Shown: positions 21,701-33,379, counted from the first letter of the stretch. The stretch is 64,000 nt of DNA from Rhizophagus irregularis (GCF_026210795.1 NC_089435.1:1426001-1490000); one strand, 5' to 3'. The notes: generated by a model not told the origin, from the letters alone. Translations and numbers: made by a program.

Positions 21701-22663
21701 TTAGATCACATGGTCTAAACATTGAGAATGGTCATCATCATCATATTTTGGAAGATCTTTTGTAAAGGAATTAAGTAATCGAGATATATAAATAGCTTGT
21801 GGATGGGTAGTTATTTGATAATTTTTAGTGGATATAGAATTTGCTTCTCTATATTCTTCTGCTTTCTTGAATTGCATTCCAATTTCTTCCATGAAAAAAT
21901 CTTCTCTCTTGAATTGCACTTCAATTACTTCATTTTCTTCTATGAAAAAACCTTCTCTCTTAAATTGCATTTCAATTTCTTCATTTTCTACTATGAAAGT
22001 ATCTCTTTTATATGAAATATGAAATGATGTGATTAATTTATCTATCTCAAAAATATTTGGTCTGTTGTTTGGGATTGAATCCCAACACTTTTTCATTAAC
22101 TCGATATAACATTTTGGTGCTTCCGTTTCACTTATTTCAGGTCTGACTCCATTACAAATATCTAATGCAAGACAATGATCATGTGCACGATTGTAAAAGG
22201 GTTGTTTTCCAGTTGCTACAAAATACATTATCATACCAAAGCTATAGATATCTGCTGCTTGAGTATAAAGTTTTCCTCTTAATACTTCAGGAGAGACATA
22301 AGGCATGACTCCATAAATTTTAGTTTCATCTATATTATCAACCTCTCCACATAAGCCCATATCTGAAATCGATATACAATTACTAAAATCATTTATAATA
22401 TGCAATAATAATATATTTCCTGTATGAAAATCACGATGAACTAAATTTTTTTGATGAATTTCTTTAAGACCATTAATAATATTAAGCAATGCAGATAATT
22501 TATCTTCCCATCTAAAATATACACAATTTTCATTTATCCAATGATTAAAATTTCCATCTTTTGCATATTGGAGAACCATAACATATTCTTCTGTATCTAA
22601 ATTTTGAGATATTCCATATATATTAAGAATATTACTACTTTTATTTATTGAGTATTCCTTAAC
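21701..22663 (-). other. C-lobe exon of the array gene
   Basis: 320 residues. It begins with helix C and beta-4/beta-5 (IYGISQNLDTEEYVMVLQ), then HRDFHTGNIL, SDMGLC, YVSPEVLRG, ASDIY-like AADIYSFGM, and CWDSIPNNRPN. It accepts any of the phase-0 units upstream. The tail has three degenerate repeats of the form EEIEMQFKREGFF. Confidence 0.88.
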
Positions 22664-25600
22664 CTAGTAAAATTTATTTATAGTAAGTAATAATTACTAG
22701 TATATCATGTCTAAAAAATCATTTGCAATGGAAAATTCTTATAAATAATTAATTTAAAGAAATTTCATACCTCATTTAAAAATTTATCAGTAATATTTTG
22801 GGAATTATGTAAACATTTCAAGGCAATTACTCTATTTGGATTCCTATTATATAATTTTCTATCTACATTATATTCTAAGGGGCCATCCTTCCATTTTGCA
22901 GAATATACTGTAGAAAAGCCACCCTCACCTATTTTCTTAATATTACTAAACTGACTGTATGGTATCCATTCAAATACTATTTCATTATAGTCATTTATTT
23001 TTAATCGCATTTCTTGAATGCAATTATCAATTTTTTTATTTCCACTTGTACAATTAAGAACCAGAATATAATCTCCTGTATCTGGATTTTGAGATATTCC
23101 ATACAATACTTGAAATGCTTTGTATTTTGTTGGATATTTCTTAGCCTAAATACAAATAAAGAGATTGTAAATAAATAATTAAAAGTATTTAGATATTTAA
23201 TGAAATTTCATACTTCATTTATTAAAGAATCAATGGATTCTTGTGAATTGTGTAAACATTTTAAAGCAACTTCTTTATTTGTATTTCTTGTATATCCACA
23301 AGTCTCTCCATTATGATATAATGAACCATCCTTCCATATTGCTGAATATACTGTTATAAGGCTATTTTTGCCTTTCTCTTTAATTTCATTAAACTGATTG
23401 TATGGTATCCATTCAAGCACTACTTCATCATAGTCATAATCATTTATTATTAGTTGTCTTTCATGGATGAAATCATCAATTTTTTCATATCCACTAATCC
23501 ATGTATTATTTTTTTGAACTAAGATATAGTCTCCTGTATATGGATTTTGAGATATTCCATACAATGCTTGAAATTTTTTATGTTTTGTTGGATATTTTTT
23601 AGCCTAATTATAAATAAAAGAGATTGTAAATACATTAATCAAAAGTATATAAATAATTAAGGAAATTTTATACCTCATTTATTAAAAAATCAATGGATTC
23701 TTGTGAATTACATAAACATTTTAATGCAACTTTTTTATTTGAAGTTCTTGTATAATAACCCCGTATCCAATCATCCTTATAGCATAATGGACCATCCTTC
23801 CATATTGCTGAATATACTGTTATAAGGCCATTTTTACCTGTTTCTTTAATTTCATAAAATTGATCATATGGTATCCATTCAAGCACTATATCATCTTTAT
23901 TGTAATTAGGTTTTAATTGAACTTCTTGAATGAAATCATCAATTTTTTTATTTCCATTGATCCATATATGATTATTTTGAACCAAAATATAATCTTCTGT
24001 ATTTGGATTTTGAGATATTCCATACAATGCTTGAATTGCTTTATAATTGGTTGAATATTTTTTAGCCTAATTGTAAATAAAAGAGATTGTAAATATAATT
24101 AATAAAATATTTTTAAATATTTAAAGAAATTTCAAACCTCATTTATTAAAGAATCAATGGATTCTTGCGAATTATGTAAACATTTTAAAACAACTTCTTT
24201 ATTTGAACATCTTCTCCCTAGTCCTTGAAAGAAATTATGGTACAATGGACCATCCTTCCATATTGCTGAATATACTGTTATAAGGTCATTTTTGCCTTTC
24301 TCTTCAAATTCATTAAACTGATTATATGGTATCCATTCAAGCACAATATCATTATAATCCTCCATATTTAATTGTCTTTCTTGAATGAAATCATCAATTT
24401 TTTCATATCCACTGATCCATACATTATTTTTTTGAACTAAGATATAGTCTCCTGTATCTGGATTTTGAGATATTCCATACAATACTTGAAATGCTTTATA
24501 ATTTGTTGGATATTTTTTAGCCTAATTGTAAATAAAAGAAATTGTAAATATGTTAATCAAAAAAATATTTAAATATTTAAAGAAATTTCATACTTCATTT
24601 ATTAAAGAATCAATGGATCCTTGCGAATTATGTAAACATTTTAAAGAAACTTTCTTATTTAAATCTCTTGTACAATTACTCCAACTATGCTCCCTGTATA
24701 ATGGACCATCCTTCCATATTGCTGAATATACTGTTATATAGCTATTTTTACCTGTCTCTTTAATTTCATTAAACTGATTATATGGTATCCATTCAAGCAC
24801 GATATCATTATAATCCTCCATATTTAATTGTCTTTCTTGAATGAAATCATCAATTTTTTCATATCCACTGATCCATACATTATTTTTTTGAACTAAGATA
24901 TAGTCTCCTGTATCTGGATTTTGAGATATTCCATACAATACTTGAAATGCTTTATAATTTGTTGGATATTTTTTAGCCTAATTGTAAATAAAAGAAATTG
25001 TAAATATGTTAATCAAAAAAATATTTAAATATTTAAAGAAATTTCATACTTCATTTATTAAAGAATCAATGGATCCTTGCGAATTATGTAAACATTTTAA
25101 AGAAACTTTCTTATTTAAATCTCTTGTACAATTACTCCAACTATGCTCCTTGTATAATGGACCATCCTTCCATATTGCTGAATGTACTGTTATAAGGCTA
25201 TTTTTACCTATTTCTTTAATTTCATTAAACTGATTATAAGGTATCCATTCAAGTACTATGTTATCACAATACATTCTTTTTAATTGACTTTTTTGAATGA
25301 AATCATCAATTTTTTTATTTTCACTAGTCCATATATTTTGAACCAAAATATAATCTCCTGTATATGGATTTTGAGATATTCCATACAATACTTGAAATGC
25401 AATATGTTTATGTTTTGTTGGATATTTTTTAGCCTAATTGTAAATAAAAGTGATTATAAATATAATTAATAAAGTATTCAATTATTTAAAGAAAGTTTCA
25501 TACCTCATTTATTAAAGAATTAATAGATTCTTGCGAATTATGTAAACATATTAAAGCAACTTTTTCATTTGAATTTCTTGTATAATTACTCCAACTATAC

Positions 25601-28508
25601 TCCTTGTATAATGGACCATCCTTCCATACTGCTGAATATACTGTTATGAGACCACTTTTGCCTGTTTCTTTAATTTCATAAAATTGATCATATGGTATCC
25701 ATTCAAACACGATATCATTATAATCCTCTATTTCTAATTGTCTTTCTTGAATGAAATCATCAATTTTTTCATTTCCACTTGTCCAAATAAGAACCAAAAT
25801 ATAATTTCCTGTATTTGAATTTTGAGATATTCCATATAATGTTTGAAATGCATTATTTTTTGTTAGGTATTTTTTAGCCTGAATATAAATAAAAGAGATT
25901 GTAAATATATTAATCAAAAGTATAATAATTAAGGAAATTTTATACCTCATTAATTAAATAGTCAATGGATTCTTGTGAATTATATAAACATTTTAATACA
26001 ACTTTTTTATTTGAATCACTTGTATATTCTCTATTTTGTTTATTCCAATAAAATGGGCCATCCTTCCATATTGCTGAATATACTGTTACAAGACCATTTT
26101 TTCCTATCTCTTTAATTTCATAAAATTGATCATATGGTATCCATTCAAGCACTATATCATTAAAATGCGCTAATTTTAATCGTCTTTCTTGAATGATATC
26201 ATCAATTTTTTCATTTCCGCTTGTCCAAATAAGAACCAAAATATAATCTCCTGTACTTGGACTTTGAGATATTCCGCATAATACTTGAAATGTATTATGT
26301 TTTGTTGGGTATTTTTTAGCCTGAATATGAATAAAAGAGATTGTAAATATATTAATCAAAAGTATAATAATTAAGGAAATTTTATACCTCATTAATTAAA
26401 TAGTCAATGGATTCTTGTGAATTATATAAACATTTTAATGCAACTTTTTTATTTGAATCTCTCATATAATTACTCCATCCATACTCTAAGCATAATGGAC
26501 CATCCTTCCATATTGCTGAATATACTGTTACAAAACCATTTTTTCCTATCTCTTTAATTTCATAAAATTGATCATATGGTATCCATTCAAGCACTATATT
26601 ATTAAAATGCGCTATTTTTAATCGTCTTTCTTGAATGAAATCATCAATTTTTTCATTTCCACTGAACCATATATAACTATTTTGAACCAAAATATAATCT
26701 CCTGTACTTGGACTTTGAGATATTCCATATAATACTTGAAATGTATTATGTTTTGTTGGATATTTTTTAGTCTAAATATAAATAAAAGAGATTGTAAATA
26801 TATTAATCAAAAGTAAATAAATAGTTAAGGAAATTTTGTACCTCATTTATTAAAAAATCAATGGATTCTTGTGAATTATATAAACATATTAACGCAACTT
26901 TTTTATTTAAATCTCTTTTATAATCACTCCATTTATCCTTCATATATAATGGACCATCCTTCCATACTGCTGAATATACTGTTATAAGGCCATTTTTACC
27001 TGTTTCTTTAATTTTATAAAATTGATTATATGGTATCCATTCAAGCACGATATCATTATAATCCTCTATTTTTAATTGTCTTTCTTGAATGAAATCATCA
27101 ATTTTTTCATTTCCACTGAACCATATATGATTGTTTTGAACTAAAATAAAATCTCGTGTATTCGGATTTTGAGATATTCCGCATAATACTTGAAATGCAT
27201 TATGTTTTGTTGGATATTTTTTAGCCTAATTATAAATAAAGGAGATTGTGAATATATTAATCAATAGTATATAAATATCAAGAAAATTTTATACCTCATT
27301 TATTAAAAAATCAATGGATTCTTGTGAATTATATAAGCATTCTAAAGCAACTTTTTTATTTGAATCTCTTATATAATTACTCCATCCATACTCTAAGCAT
27401 AATGGACCATCCTTCCATATTGCTGAATATACTATTATAAGGTCATTTTTGCCTGTTTCTTTAATTTCATAAAATTGATCATATGGTATCCATTCAAGCA
27501 CTATATCACTATAATCTATTTCTAATTGTCTTTTCTGAATGAAATCATCAATTTTTTCATTTCCACTGAACCATATATAACTATTTTGAACCAAAATATA
27601 ATCTTTCGTATCTGGATTTTGAGATATTCCATACAATGCTTGAAATGCTTTATGTTTTGTTGGACATTTTTTAGCCTAATTTTAAATAAAAGAGATTGTA
27701 AATATAATTAATAAAGTATTTAAATATCATTTAAAGAAATTTCATACCTCATTTATTAAAGAATCAATAGATTCTTGCGAATTATGCAAACATTTTAAAG
27801 CAACACTTTTATTCGAACTTCTTCTCCATAGTCCTCCGTAATTACGGTACAATGGACCATCCTTCCATATTGCTGAATATACTGTTATAAGGTCATTTTT
27901 GTCTATCTCTTTAATTTCATCAAACTGATTGTATGGTATCCATTCAAGCACTGTATCTTTATAGGCATTTATTATTAATTGTCTTTTCTGAATGAAATCA
28001 TCAATTTTTTCATTTCCACTGAACCATATATAATTATTTTGAACCAAAATATAATCTTCCATATCCGGATTTTGAGATATTCCATACAATGCTTGAAATG
28101 CTTTATGTTTTGTTAGACATTTTTTAGCCTAATTGTAAATAAAGAGATTGTAAATATAATTAATAAAGTATTTAAATATTTAAAGAAATTTCATACCTCA
28201 TTTATTAAAGGATCAACGAATTCTTGTGAATAATGTAAACATTTTAAAATAACTTTTTCATTTGTTTTTCTTGTATAACTATTACACAAATCACGATATA
28301 ATAGACCTTCCTTCCATATTGCTGAATATACTGTTATATGGTCATTTTTGTCTATCTCTTTAATTTCATTAAACTGATTGTATGGTATCCATTCAAGCAC
28401 TATATTATCTTTATTATCATTGGTTTTTAATTGCCCTTCTTGAATGAAATCATCAATTTTTTCATTTCCACTGGTCCAATTTTCTAAAAATATGTTTTGA
28501 GAAAACAT
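21701..28508 (-). CDS. Kinase with thirteen tandem N-lobes and one C-lobe
   Basis: I assemble 14 exons on the minus strand, all phase 0, with 13 introns (twelve of 67-72 nt, the last 107 nt) having GTATRA-type donors except one GTACAA. The predicted protein is 1954 residues. Exon 1 (28508-28197) starts MFSQNIFLEN, then WTSGNEKIDDFIQ, EWIPYNQF, a glycine-loop region, the beta-3 strand and the start of helix C. Twelve further exons each begin with the rest of helix C and beta-4/beta-5 (AKKYPTK, YGISQNPDTGDYILV) and run directly into another WTSGNEK-to-NE segment. The last exon (22663-21701) completes the fold with VLQYAKDG, HRDFHTGN, SDMG (for DFG) and SPEVLRG, and a tail with three FKRE-like repeats. 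Only unit 13 has a canonical loop (GEGGFSTVY). The whole may be one giant protein, a cassette for alternative N-lobes, or a decaying tandem duplication. Confidence 0.8.
22771..23145 (-). repeat. N-lobe unit 13, canonical
   Basis: 125 codons. This is the only unit with a standard glycine loop, IGEGGFSTVYSAKW, followed by beta-3 IALKCL and helix-C start DKFLNE. It lies immediately upstream of the C-lobe exon, so these two together form a conventional kinase domain. Confidence 0.88.
23214..23603 (-). repeat. N-lobe unit 12
   Basis: 130 codons. Loop region KGKNSLITVY, beta-3 VALKCL. Confidence 0.85.
23674..24066 (-). repeat. N-lobe unit 11
   Basis: 131 codons, the longest unit, due to a longer beta-2/beta-3 insert (DDWIRGYYTRTSNKK). 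Loop region TGKNGLITVY, beta-3 VALKCL. Confidence 0.85.
24138..24521 (-). repeat. N-lobe unit 10
   Basis: 128 codons. Loop region KGKNDLITVY, beta-3 VVLKCL. Exon end is exactly 456 bp from that of unit 9, with a nearly identical first half (RQLNMEDYNDIVLEWIP). Confidence 0.85.
24594..24977 (-). repeat. N-lobe unit 9
   Basis: 128 codons. Loop region TGKNSYITVY, beta-3 VSLKCL. The first half matches unit 10 and the second half matches unit 8, so this unit is a hybrid. Confidence 0.85.
25050..25433 (-). repeat. N-lobe unit 8
   Basis: 128 codons. Loop region IGKNSLITVH, beta-3 VSLKCL. Its second half (EHSWSNCTRDLNKKVSLK) is identical to unit 9, and the exon end is exactly 456 bp from that of unit 9. 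Confidence 0.85.
25504..25878 (-). repeat. N-lobe unit 7, beta-3 Lys replaced by Ile
   Basis: 125 codons, begins AKKYLTKNNAFQ. Loop region TGKSGLITVY, beta-3 VALICL, so the lysine is lost here as in unit 4. Confidence 0.85.
25946..26320 (-). repeat. N-lobe unit 6
   Basis: 125 codons. Loop region IGKNGLVTVY, beta-3 VVLKCL. The junction reads YILVLIWTSGNEK, as in unit 7, and the two units are 442 bp apart. Confidence 0.85.
26388..26771 (-). repeat. N-lobe unit 5
   Basis: 128 codons, begins TKKYPTKHNTFQ. Loop region IGKNGFVTVY, beta-3 VALKCL. It shares ISQSPSTGDY with unit 6, marking a sub-lineage. Confidence 0.85.
26842..27225 (-). repeat. N-lobe unit 4, beta-3 Lys replaced by Ile
   Basis: 128 codons, open throughout, though it contains no early ATG (LCGISQ in place of LYGISQ). 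Loop region TGKNGLITVY, beta-3 VALICL. Its donor is GTACAA rather than GTATRA, the only such variant in the array. Confidence 0.82.
27295..27675 (-). repeat. N-lobe unit 3, beta-3 Lys replaced by Glu
   Basis: 127 codons. Loop region TGKNDLIIVY. The ATP-anchoring lysine position reads VALECL, a charge reversal expected to abolish normal ATP positioning. Confidence 0.85.
27748..28128 (-). repeat. N-lobe unit 2
   Basis: 127 codons, begins AKKCLTKHKAFQ. Loop region IDKNDLITVY, beta-3 VALKCL. Cys replaces the usual Tyr in AKKY. Confidence 0.85.
28197..28508 (-). repeat. N-lobe unit 1 (first exon)
   Basis: 104 codons. Short leader MFSQNIFLEN replaces the Cys-pair N-terminus usual in related kinases. 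Loop region IDKNDHITVY, beta-3 VILKCL. It lacks the YGISQ segment at its start because no lobe precedes it. The frame extends upstream only to a TTG, so the ATG at 28508 is preferred. Confidence 0.75.
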
Positions 28509-28680
28509 TGTTTTCAAAAGCCCAAAATTTTTTCTAAACAAAAATCTTATTTATAGTAAATTATGTAACGACTGTAACGTAACAAGTAACAGTAACACAA
28601 AAATTTGCCTGAATCACTTATGTAATCATTATGTAATGAAGCTTAGTAATGTCGATCATGTGATCAGTCACAAATTATAA
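28509..28680 (-). promoter_or_regulatory. 5' flank of the array gene
   Basis: The symmetrical E-box-like GATCATGTGATC at about 28653-28664 lies roughly 145 bp upstream of the ATG. Comparable CATGTGAT or CACGTGAT sites occur upstream of other genes here. A TGTTTAG acceptor-like site just upstream leaves open an extra 5' exon. Confidence 0.3.
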
Positions 28681-31600
28681 TTTTTTTTCTTAATTTTTTA
28701 TGGCTTTATTCAAATTCTTTTTCAATTTAAGATAACAAACACACACTTTGCATCATTTACAGTATGTGTTTGTGAGTTAAAAAAAGATTTCTTTATTTGA
28801 ATTCACACTTGACTACTTGAGCCACGTTGAAATGTGTAGTGGCAAAATCACTACTCACTACATTAGAATCACAATAAATTACACTAACCGGAATTATTTC
28901 TGGCCATTTTGATTTGAGTCGATACATTGCATTTACATTATATGAAGTACCATATTATATTCCATTTATATTGATTTTTTTCATCAGTAATTATATATGT
29001 ATATCTTAGCCGTAGAAAATTAAATAAAATAGGAATTAATATATAAAGTTTGCTTATCTATTATTTTATAATATTATATGGTTTTATTTTATGAAATTTA
29101 TTTAATTAACTTACACTTTTTAGATCTTAAGCACAATAAAATTGATATTAAAAATAAGGAATTAAACGAATACAATTATAATAGCTTAAAAGTTAAAACA
29201 ATATTTTTGAATCTTTTATCAACTTGGTTTATCATTTACCATGTATATAACTTATTAAAATTTTATACAAATGATAAAAACGAGCGTGAATTCATAAAAA
29301 AAAATGGAGCATTTGATTGGTTAAATGTCTTATGATCGCTGATCGTTTGTGTATTTCCATTTCGATATTAGTCTCTCGGTTGGTATGAAATGACTAAAAT
29401 TGAAAAAAGAAAAACACTTTGTTAAATACTTAAATTCTTTTCAATACAACCATTAATTCTTTTTTTTTTAATAATAGGAAAGGGTTTTGCATAATCTGTT
29501 TATATGTTTATGAAATATTATCAACAATATTTATTTTATTTTTTATACTATTTATTATAAATATGTAAATATTTTGAATTTTATGGTATTATGGCTCGCG
29601 TTGAAGTATTGCTGTATTGATAGCAAATTCGCCAATATCGACTTTAAAGTTCAAACGTAATTTCAATGACCTATGTGCTATATTTCATTTTAAGAAGGGT
29701 TTTGTTTGATTATACTGTATCACTTTAATTATGTATTATTGGATGATTATAGTCTAATAGCAAGCACATTGTGCTTCATTAGACTATTATTTGGTTTCAA
29801 TTATCAAATAATAATATTATCGGTTTGATGGGACCGTTCATAAAATTTTTATAATAAACTCCCGTTACTATTCAATAATTTTATTAGGATAACTTATAGT
29901 AAGTTTGTCAGTTTTCATGTACTTATGGATAAATGTTATGCATTCTTTACAATTGTTTGGGCGTTTTATTTATTGTAAATTTATAACCATATTAGTAAAA
30001 GGATTTTTGGTTTCAGGTTATGTTGCGTTTCATGATTTTGTTTCACAAAATGATATTGAAAAAAATCACGAAACTTTTTATACTTTTTAGTTTTTTTTTC
30101 GTTGGTGTCTTTAACGAAATATTTTACTAGCCGTTTGATTTTCTTTTTTGTATTACTTACGGTCTACCTTTCACTATGTTGTGGATATAGTCATATGGAT
30201 GAGTTTCATTATTTTATAATAAAATGTTAATAACGTTTTGTTCTTTCGTATTCATTCCCATCTAACATAAAATTGTATAATTTTTTTTTTATAATAGAAA
30301 CACTACATTACTGGTTATAGTAGAAGTATATTTATCTTATTTTTGAAGCTTTATATTTTACCAAACATTATTATATAAGGAAAGTAGTAACAATATTTTG
30401 TGCAAGGAGAAAAAAAAGATTTATTATTGTTATCAGTTCATAGACGTTAAATATTTTGTTTGTATCATTTATCATCACTCCTGCTGAAAAGAAAACAATA
30501 TAGAAAATATTGAAAGCATTAAATTTAATTACCAAATTTTACATTGGCTATTATTATATTAACATCGTGCTCAATTTTTCCTCGATTGGGCACGCAGCAA
30601 TCGCAGGGTTTGTAAAACCAGAATTTCATATGAGAAATTGAGGATATGAGTCATTATTAATAAATTTCCTTGTAAAACACGTTTGTTTTTTATAAATGCA
30701 GTTTTTTCTCTTTGGTCCCTTTTTTACCTGATCTCTTTGGTCTTACTTCTTTCCTAACCACCTTGTTGTAGACAATCCAAAAGAGAAATTTTTTATTCAC
30801 GGGAATCTTTCAGTTTTCAAGACATAACTTGAAGGCTAGTTCTTGCATTAGGATCGCTAATAGTATGATGCCTCAATTTTTGATATCTTGGGAATAAGAA
30901 AATTTATTTGAAGTACAGTAGTTATATTTTTTTTCTTACCCGCAGTTATTCTAACTAAATTTAGAGTCATCCTATTGCCGAGGTGCAAGTAGACTATAAG
31001 CAGGGTTAATAACGTTGATAAATTATAACAGCTAATTTATCATTAAATCCCAGTATACATTACATACACTATATATATTGCTACATCAACATTAATAAAC
31101 TGTCTACTTTTTAGGAACTCGAAATTTAATTCAAGACCTATAACAATAAAGTTTATTATTAAATATTCCATGGATATGAAAAGTTCAAAATATGCTGAAT
31201 TTATTGATTTATTGATGTCATAAATGGTTAATTTAGTATCCTTTTATAGCTAGGATAATTGAAAATTACAATTTTTTTACGTTTTTTGACGTATCAACCG
31301 TATCATTTGTAGCGAAAGTTTTTTTCTTCTTTTTTTCTTGTAAGCATTAACAGCCTAAAGATGAGAATTTGACTGATCAATTTTTGCGTTACATCAAGTC
31401 GTACTCTTGTTTCATTAATAATATAATCAATTAACCACGATTTTTAGCAGGAATTTTGGACATATTTTGAGCGAAGGATAGTTTTAGTAGCTAAGATTGA
31501 AATATCTGAATATGGAATACTTACAATGTTTTATTGGTATACGATTTACTATGTCTTTTTCATTAAAATAAATTGTGTTTAAAAAAAGCATTCTGTTTTG

Positions 31601-32294
31601 TCTTATTATTATTTATTTTTTAAACTTTTGGAATCACTTCAAAGACTTGGATCTAATATAAAATACATATTTTATGCTGGTATAAGTTGAAACTAATAAA
31701 ATTGACCACGTTACCAATGTTTTTACATGCAATACTAATATTATTATAAATTGAAAATTAAAAAAAAGTTAACAAGCACTTATTTTTTTTATCAGAAGAT
31801 TTGTTATATTGATTAAAGCATTCCTTGAATTAATTGAAATTGCAACATAATAAAAAAATACTGATGAGAAATGATAGAAAAAATGGTGAAAAGAGTGAAA
31901 GGTTGGATGGTAAGAGACGACAAGAGTAGTAAAGGTGAAAGAGGGATGAATGAAAGTAAAAAAGTTTTGCGTAAATATAGTGCATAATCAGTATTTTTCA
32001 GTGAAATTATTAATCCGAAATTTTAATGCTGGCTAGTCGAGTCTATTATGTCCATTACGTCCATTACGTGTACAGTACATGAAACAATCTTGATTATTTT
32101 TTTAACGAACAAAAAATTTCAAAATTTTTTTATTTTTATTTCTAAAATCCACAGGGAAGACAATTGGTTTCATATGGTCACGTGGTCATGAAATTCTTTG
32201 TTCATATATCACGTGATTATATAACAAAATTTTGTAAAAAAAAAATTTTTAGTTATATTTATTAAAAGAAACATATACAGTGAGTAATTTTAGT
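28681..32294. other. Long AT-rich gap; two short frames, no confident gene
   Basis: About 3.6 kb. A frame at 29078-29335 (85 codons, ending FIKKNGAFDWLNVL) is the only one with unremarkable composition, and I cannot assign it. A 38-codon purine-rich basic frame starts near 31880. Nothing else is supported. Confidence 0.35.
29749..29787. other. Nested inverted repeat
   Basis: Arms ATAGTCTAAT and ATTAGACTAT enclose a second inverted pair, AAGCACA and TGTGCTT. It is a stable hairpin of unknown role. Confidence 0.5.
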
Positions 32295-32480
32295 CTGTTC
32301 TGAAAGTTTAATTAAAGCGTCAAAGTTGGTTTTGGATTTCAATTTTGGTTTTATTTAAAACTTTGTTTGTTTTTTTTTTCGTTCTGCCCAACATTAATGA
32401 TCGATATAGAAATTTACTTTTTTTGGATATCTGTGTTTGAAACACTTCATGTACAAATAGGAATCGTTTTAATTATAATA
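32295..32480 (+). repeat. Dispersed repeat, copy B
   Basis: Matches copy A at 4633-4820 in the same orientation, with TTAAAGCGTCAAAGTTGGTT and TTCTGCCCAACATTAA as the best conserved blocks. It ends in an A-rich tail near 32490. Confidence 0.6.
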
Positions 32481-32525
32481 TTTAATTATAAAAAAAAAAA
32501 AGTAAAAATAGAAGAATATATATAG

Positions 32526-32565
32526 GACTGCTGGACCCGGACCTCGTCCTAGGACCAGTCTTTAG
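32526..32565. repeat. Fragment of a GGACC-rich element
   Basis: GGACTGCTGGACC and the inverse CCTAGGACCAGTC make a short imperfect palindrome resembling blocks in the TIR element at 10011-10553. Probably a decayed end of that family. Confidence 0.35.
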
Positions 32566-32635
32566 CTTGTTTAAACATATGTACAAATTTCATACCAAAA
32601 AAATTCACTTCCGGAATACGGGGCTGTGCCGCTGT

Positions 32636-32682
32636 GGCTGATCATGATATTCATGTGATATCGGCAATGATCATCATCAGCC
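32636..32682. other. GC-richer hairpin
   Basis: GGCTGAT and ATCAGCC bracket ATCATGAT and ATGATCAT arms. It lies in an unusually GC-rich patch (32606-32700) for this window. Confidence 0.45.
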
Positions 32683-33040
32683 GGGACTTGCCCACGCCTT
32701 TTGATTTAAAAAATATTCAAATTATAGAAAGGTAGAACAACTATAGATATAAAGTAGAGGACCAAGAATCACATAAGCTTTGATTAAAAATCAATTGGTT
32801 GTATAAGATTTGAGATTGAGTGTCACAAAAAACTTGCTTTTTTCACGACATTTTAATTGTTAATTGTTACATACAATAAATTATTTATTAAACATGAAGT
32901 AATTAAACTGCTAAAATAAATTTGAAAAATAAATAAATTAATGTTTTAATGTTTTAATTATTTTAATTAATATGTATAACTTATTAGAAAGTGTGAACAA
33001 AATGAATTAATTTAAAGGAGTTCTTAAAAAATTTTAAAAT

Positions 33041-33120
33041 TTTCGGTTAAATAATGACCGGTTAAATTAATGGGTTAATTTTCGTTTAAATTAACGGGTC
33101 AATATTCGGTTAAATTAAAC
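33041..33120 (+). repeat. Short tandem repeat (CGGTTAAATTAA type)
   Basis: Three to four degenerate units of about 22-26 bp carrying GGTTAAATTAA and GGGTTAAT/GGGTCAAT. No gene. Confidence 0.7.
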
Positions 33121-33379
33121 AGGTTGATCAATTGCTTATTAATCAATTTCAATCTCTAGAACAGCATTAATAGCAACAGCAATAGTAACGGTAACAGACA
33201 TTAAATAACATTTTATTATATATACGTGTAAAAAGTAGTGGGCCAAATATGATTTTTTTTTTTCTAAGGGTATGAAAAATGGAGATATTAAATTATGAAA
33301 CATGAGCCGATAATTTCCGTTAATGATTTACACACTGCATAAATAATGTACTACTTCCAAAATAACTAACTTTGTTACA

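Noticed and set aside
25006-25233. Plus-strand frames inside the N-lobe array
   Set aside because: Repeated antisense shadows appearing once per unit.
28509-28541. Eleven extra codons at the start of the array gene
   Set aside because: The extension begins with TTG. The first ATG is at 28508.
31880-31986. Small basic peptide frame (38 codons)
   Set aside because: Purine-rich stretch with no homologue recognised and no splice or leader context; it could be chance.
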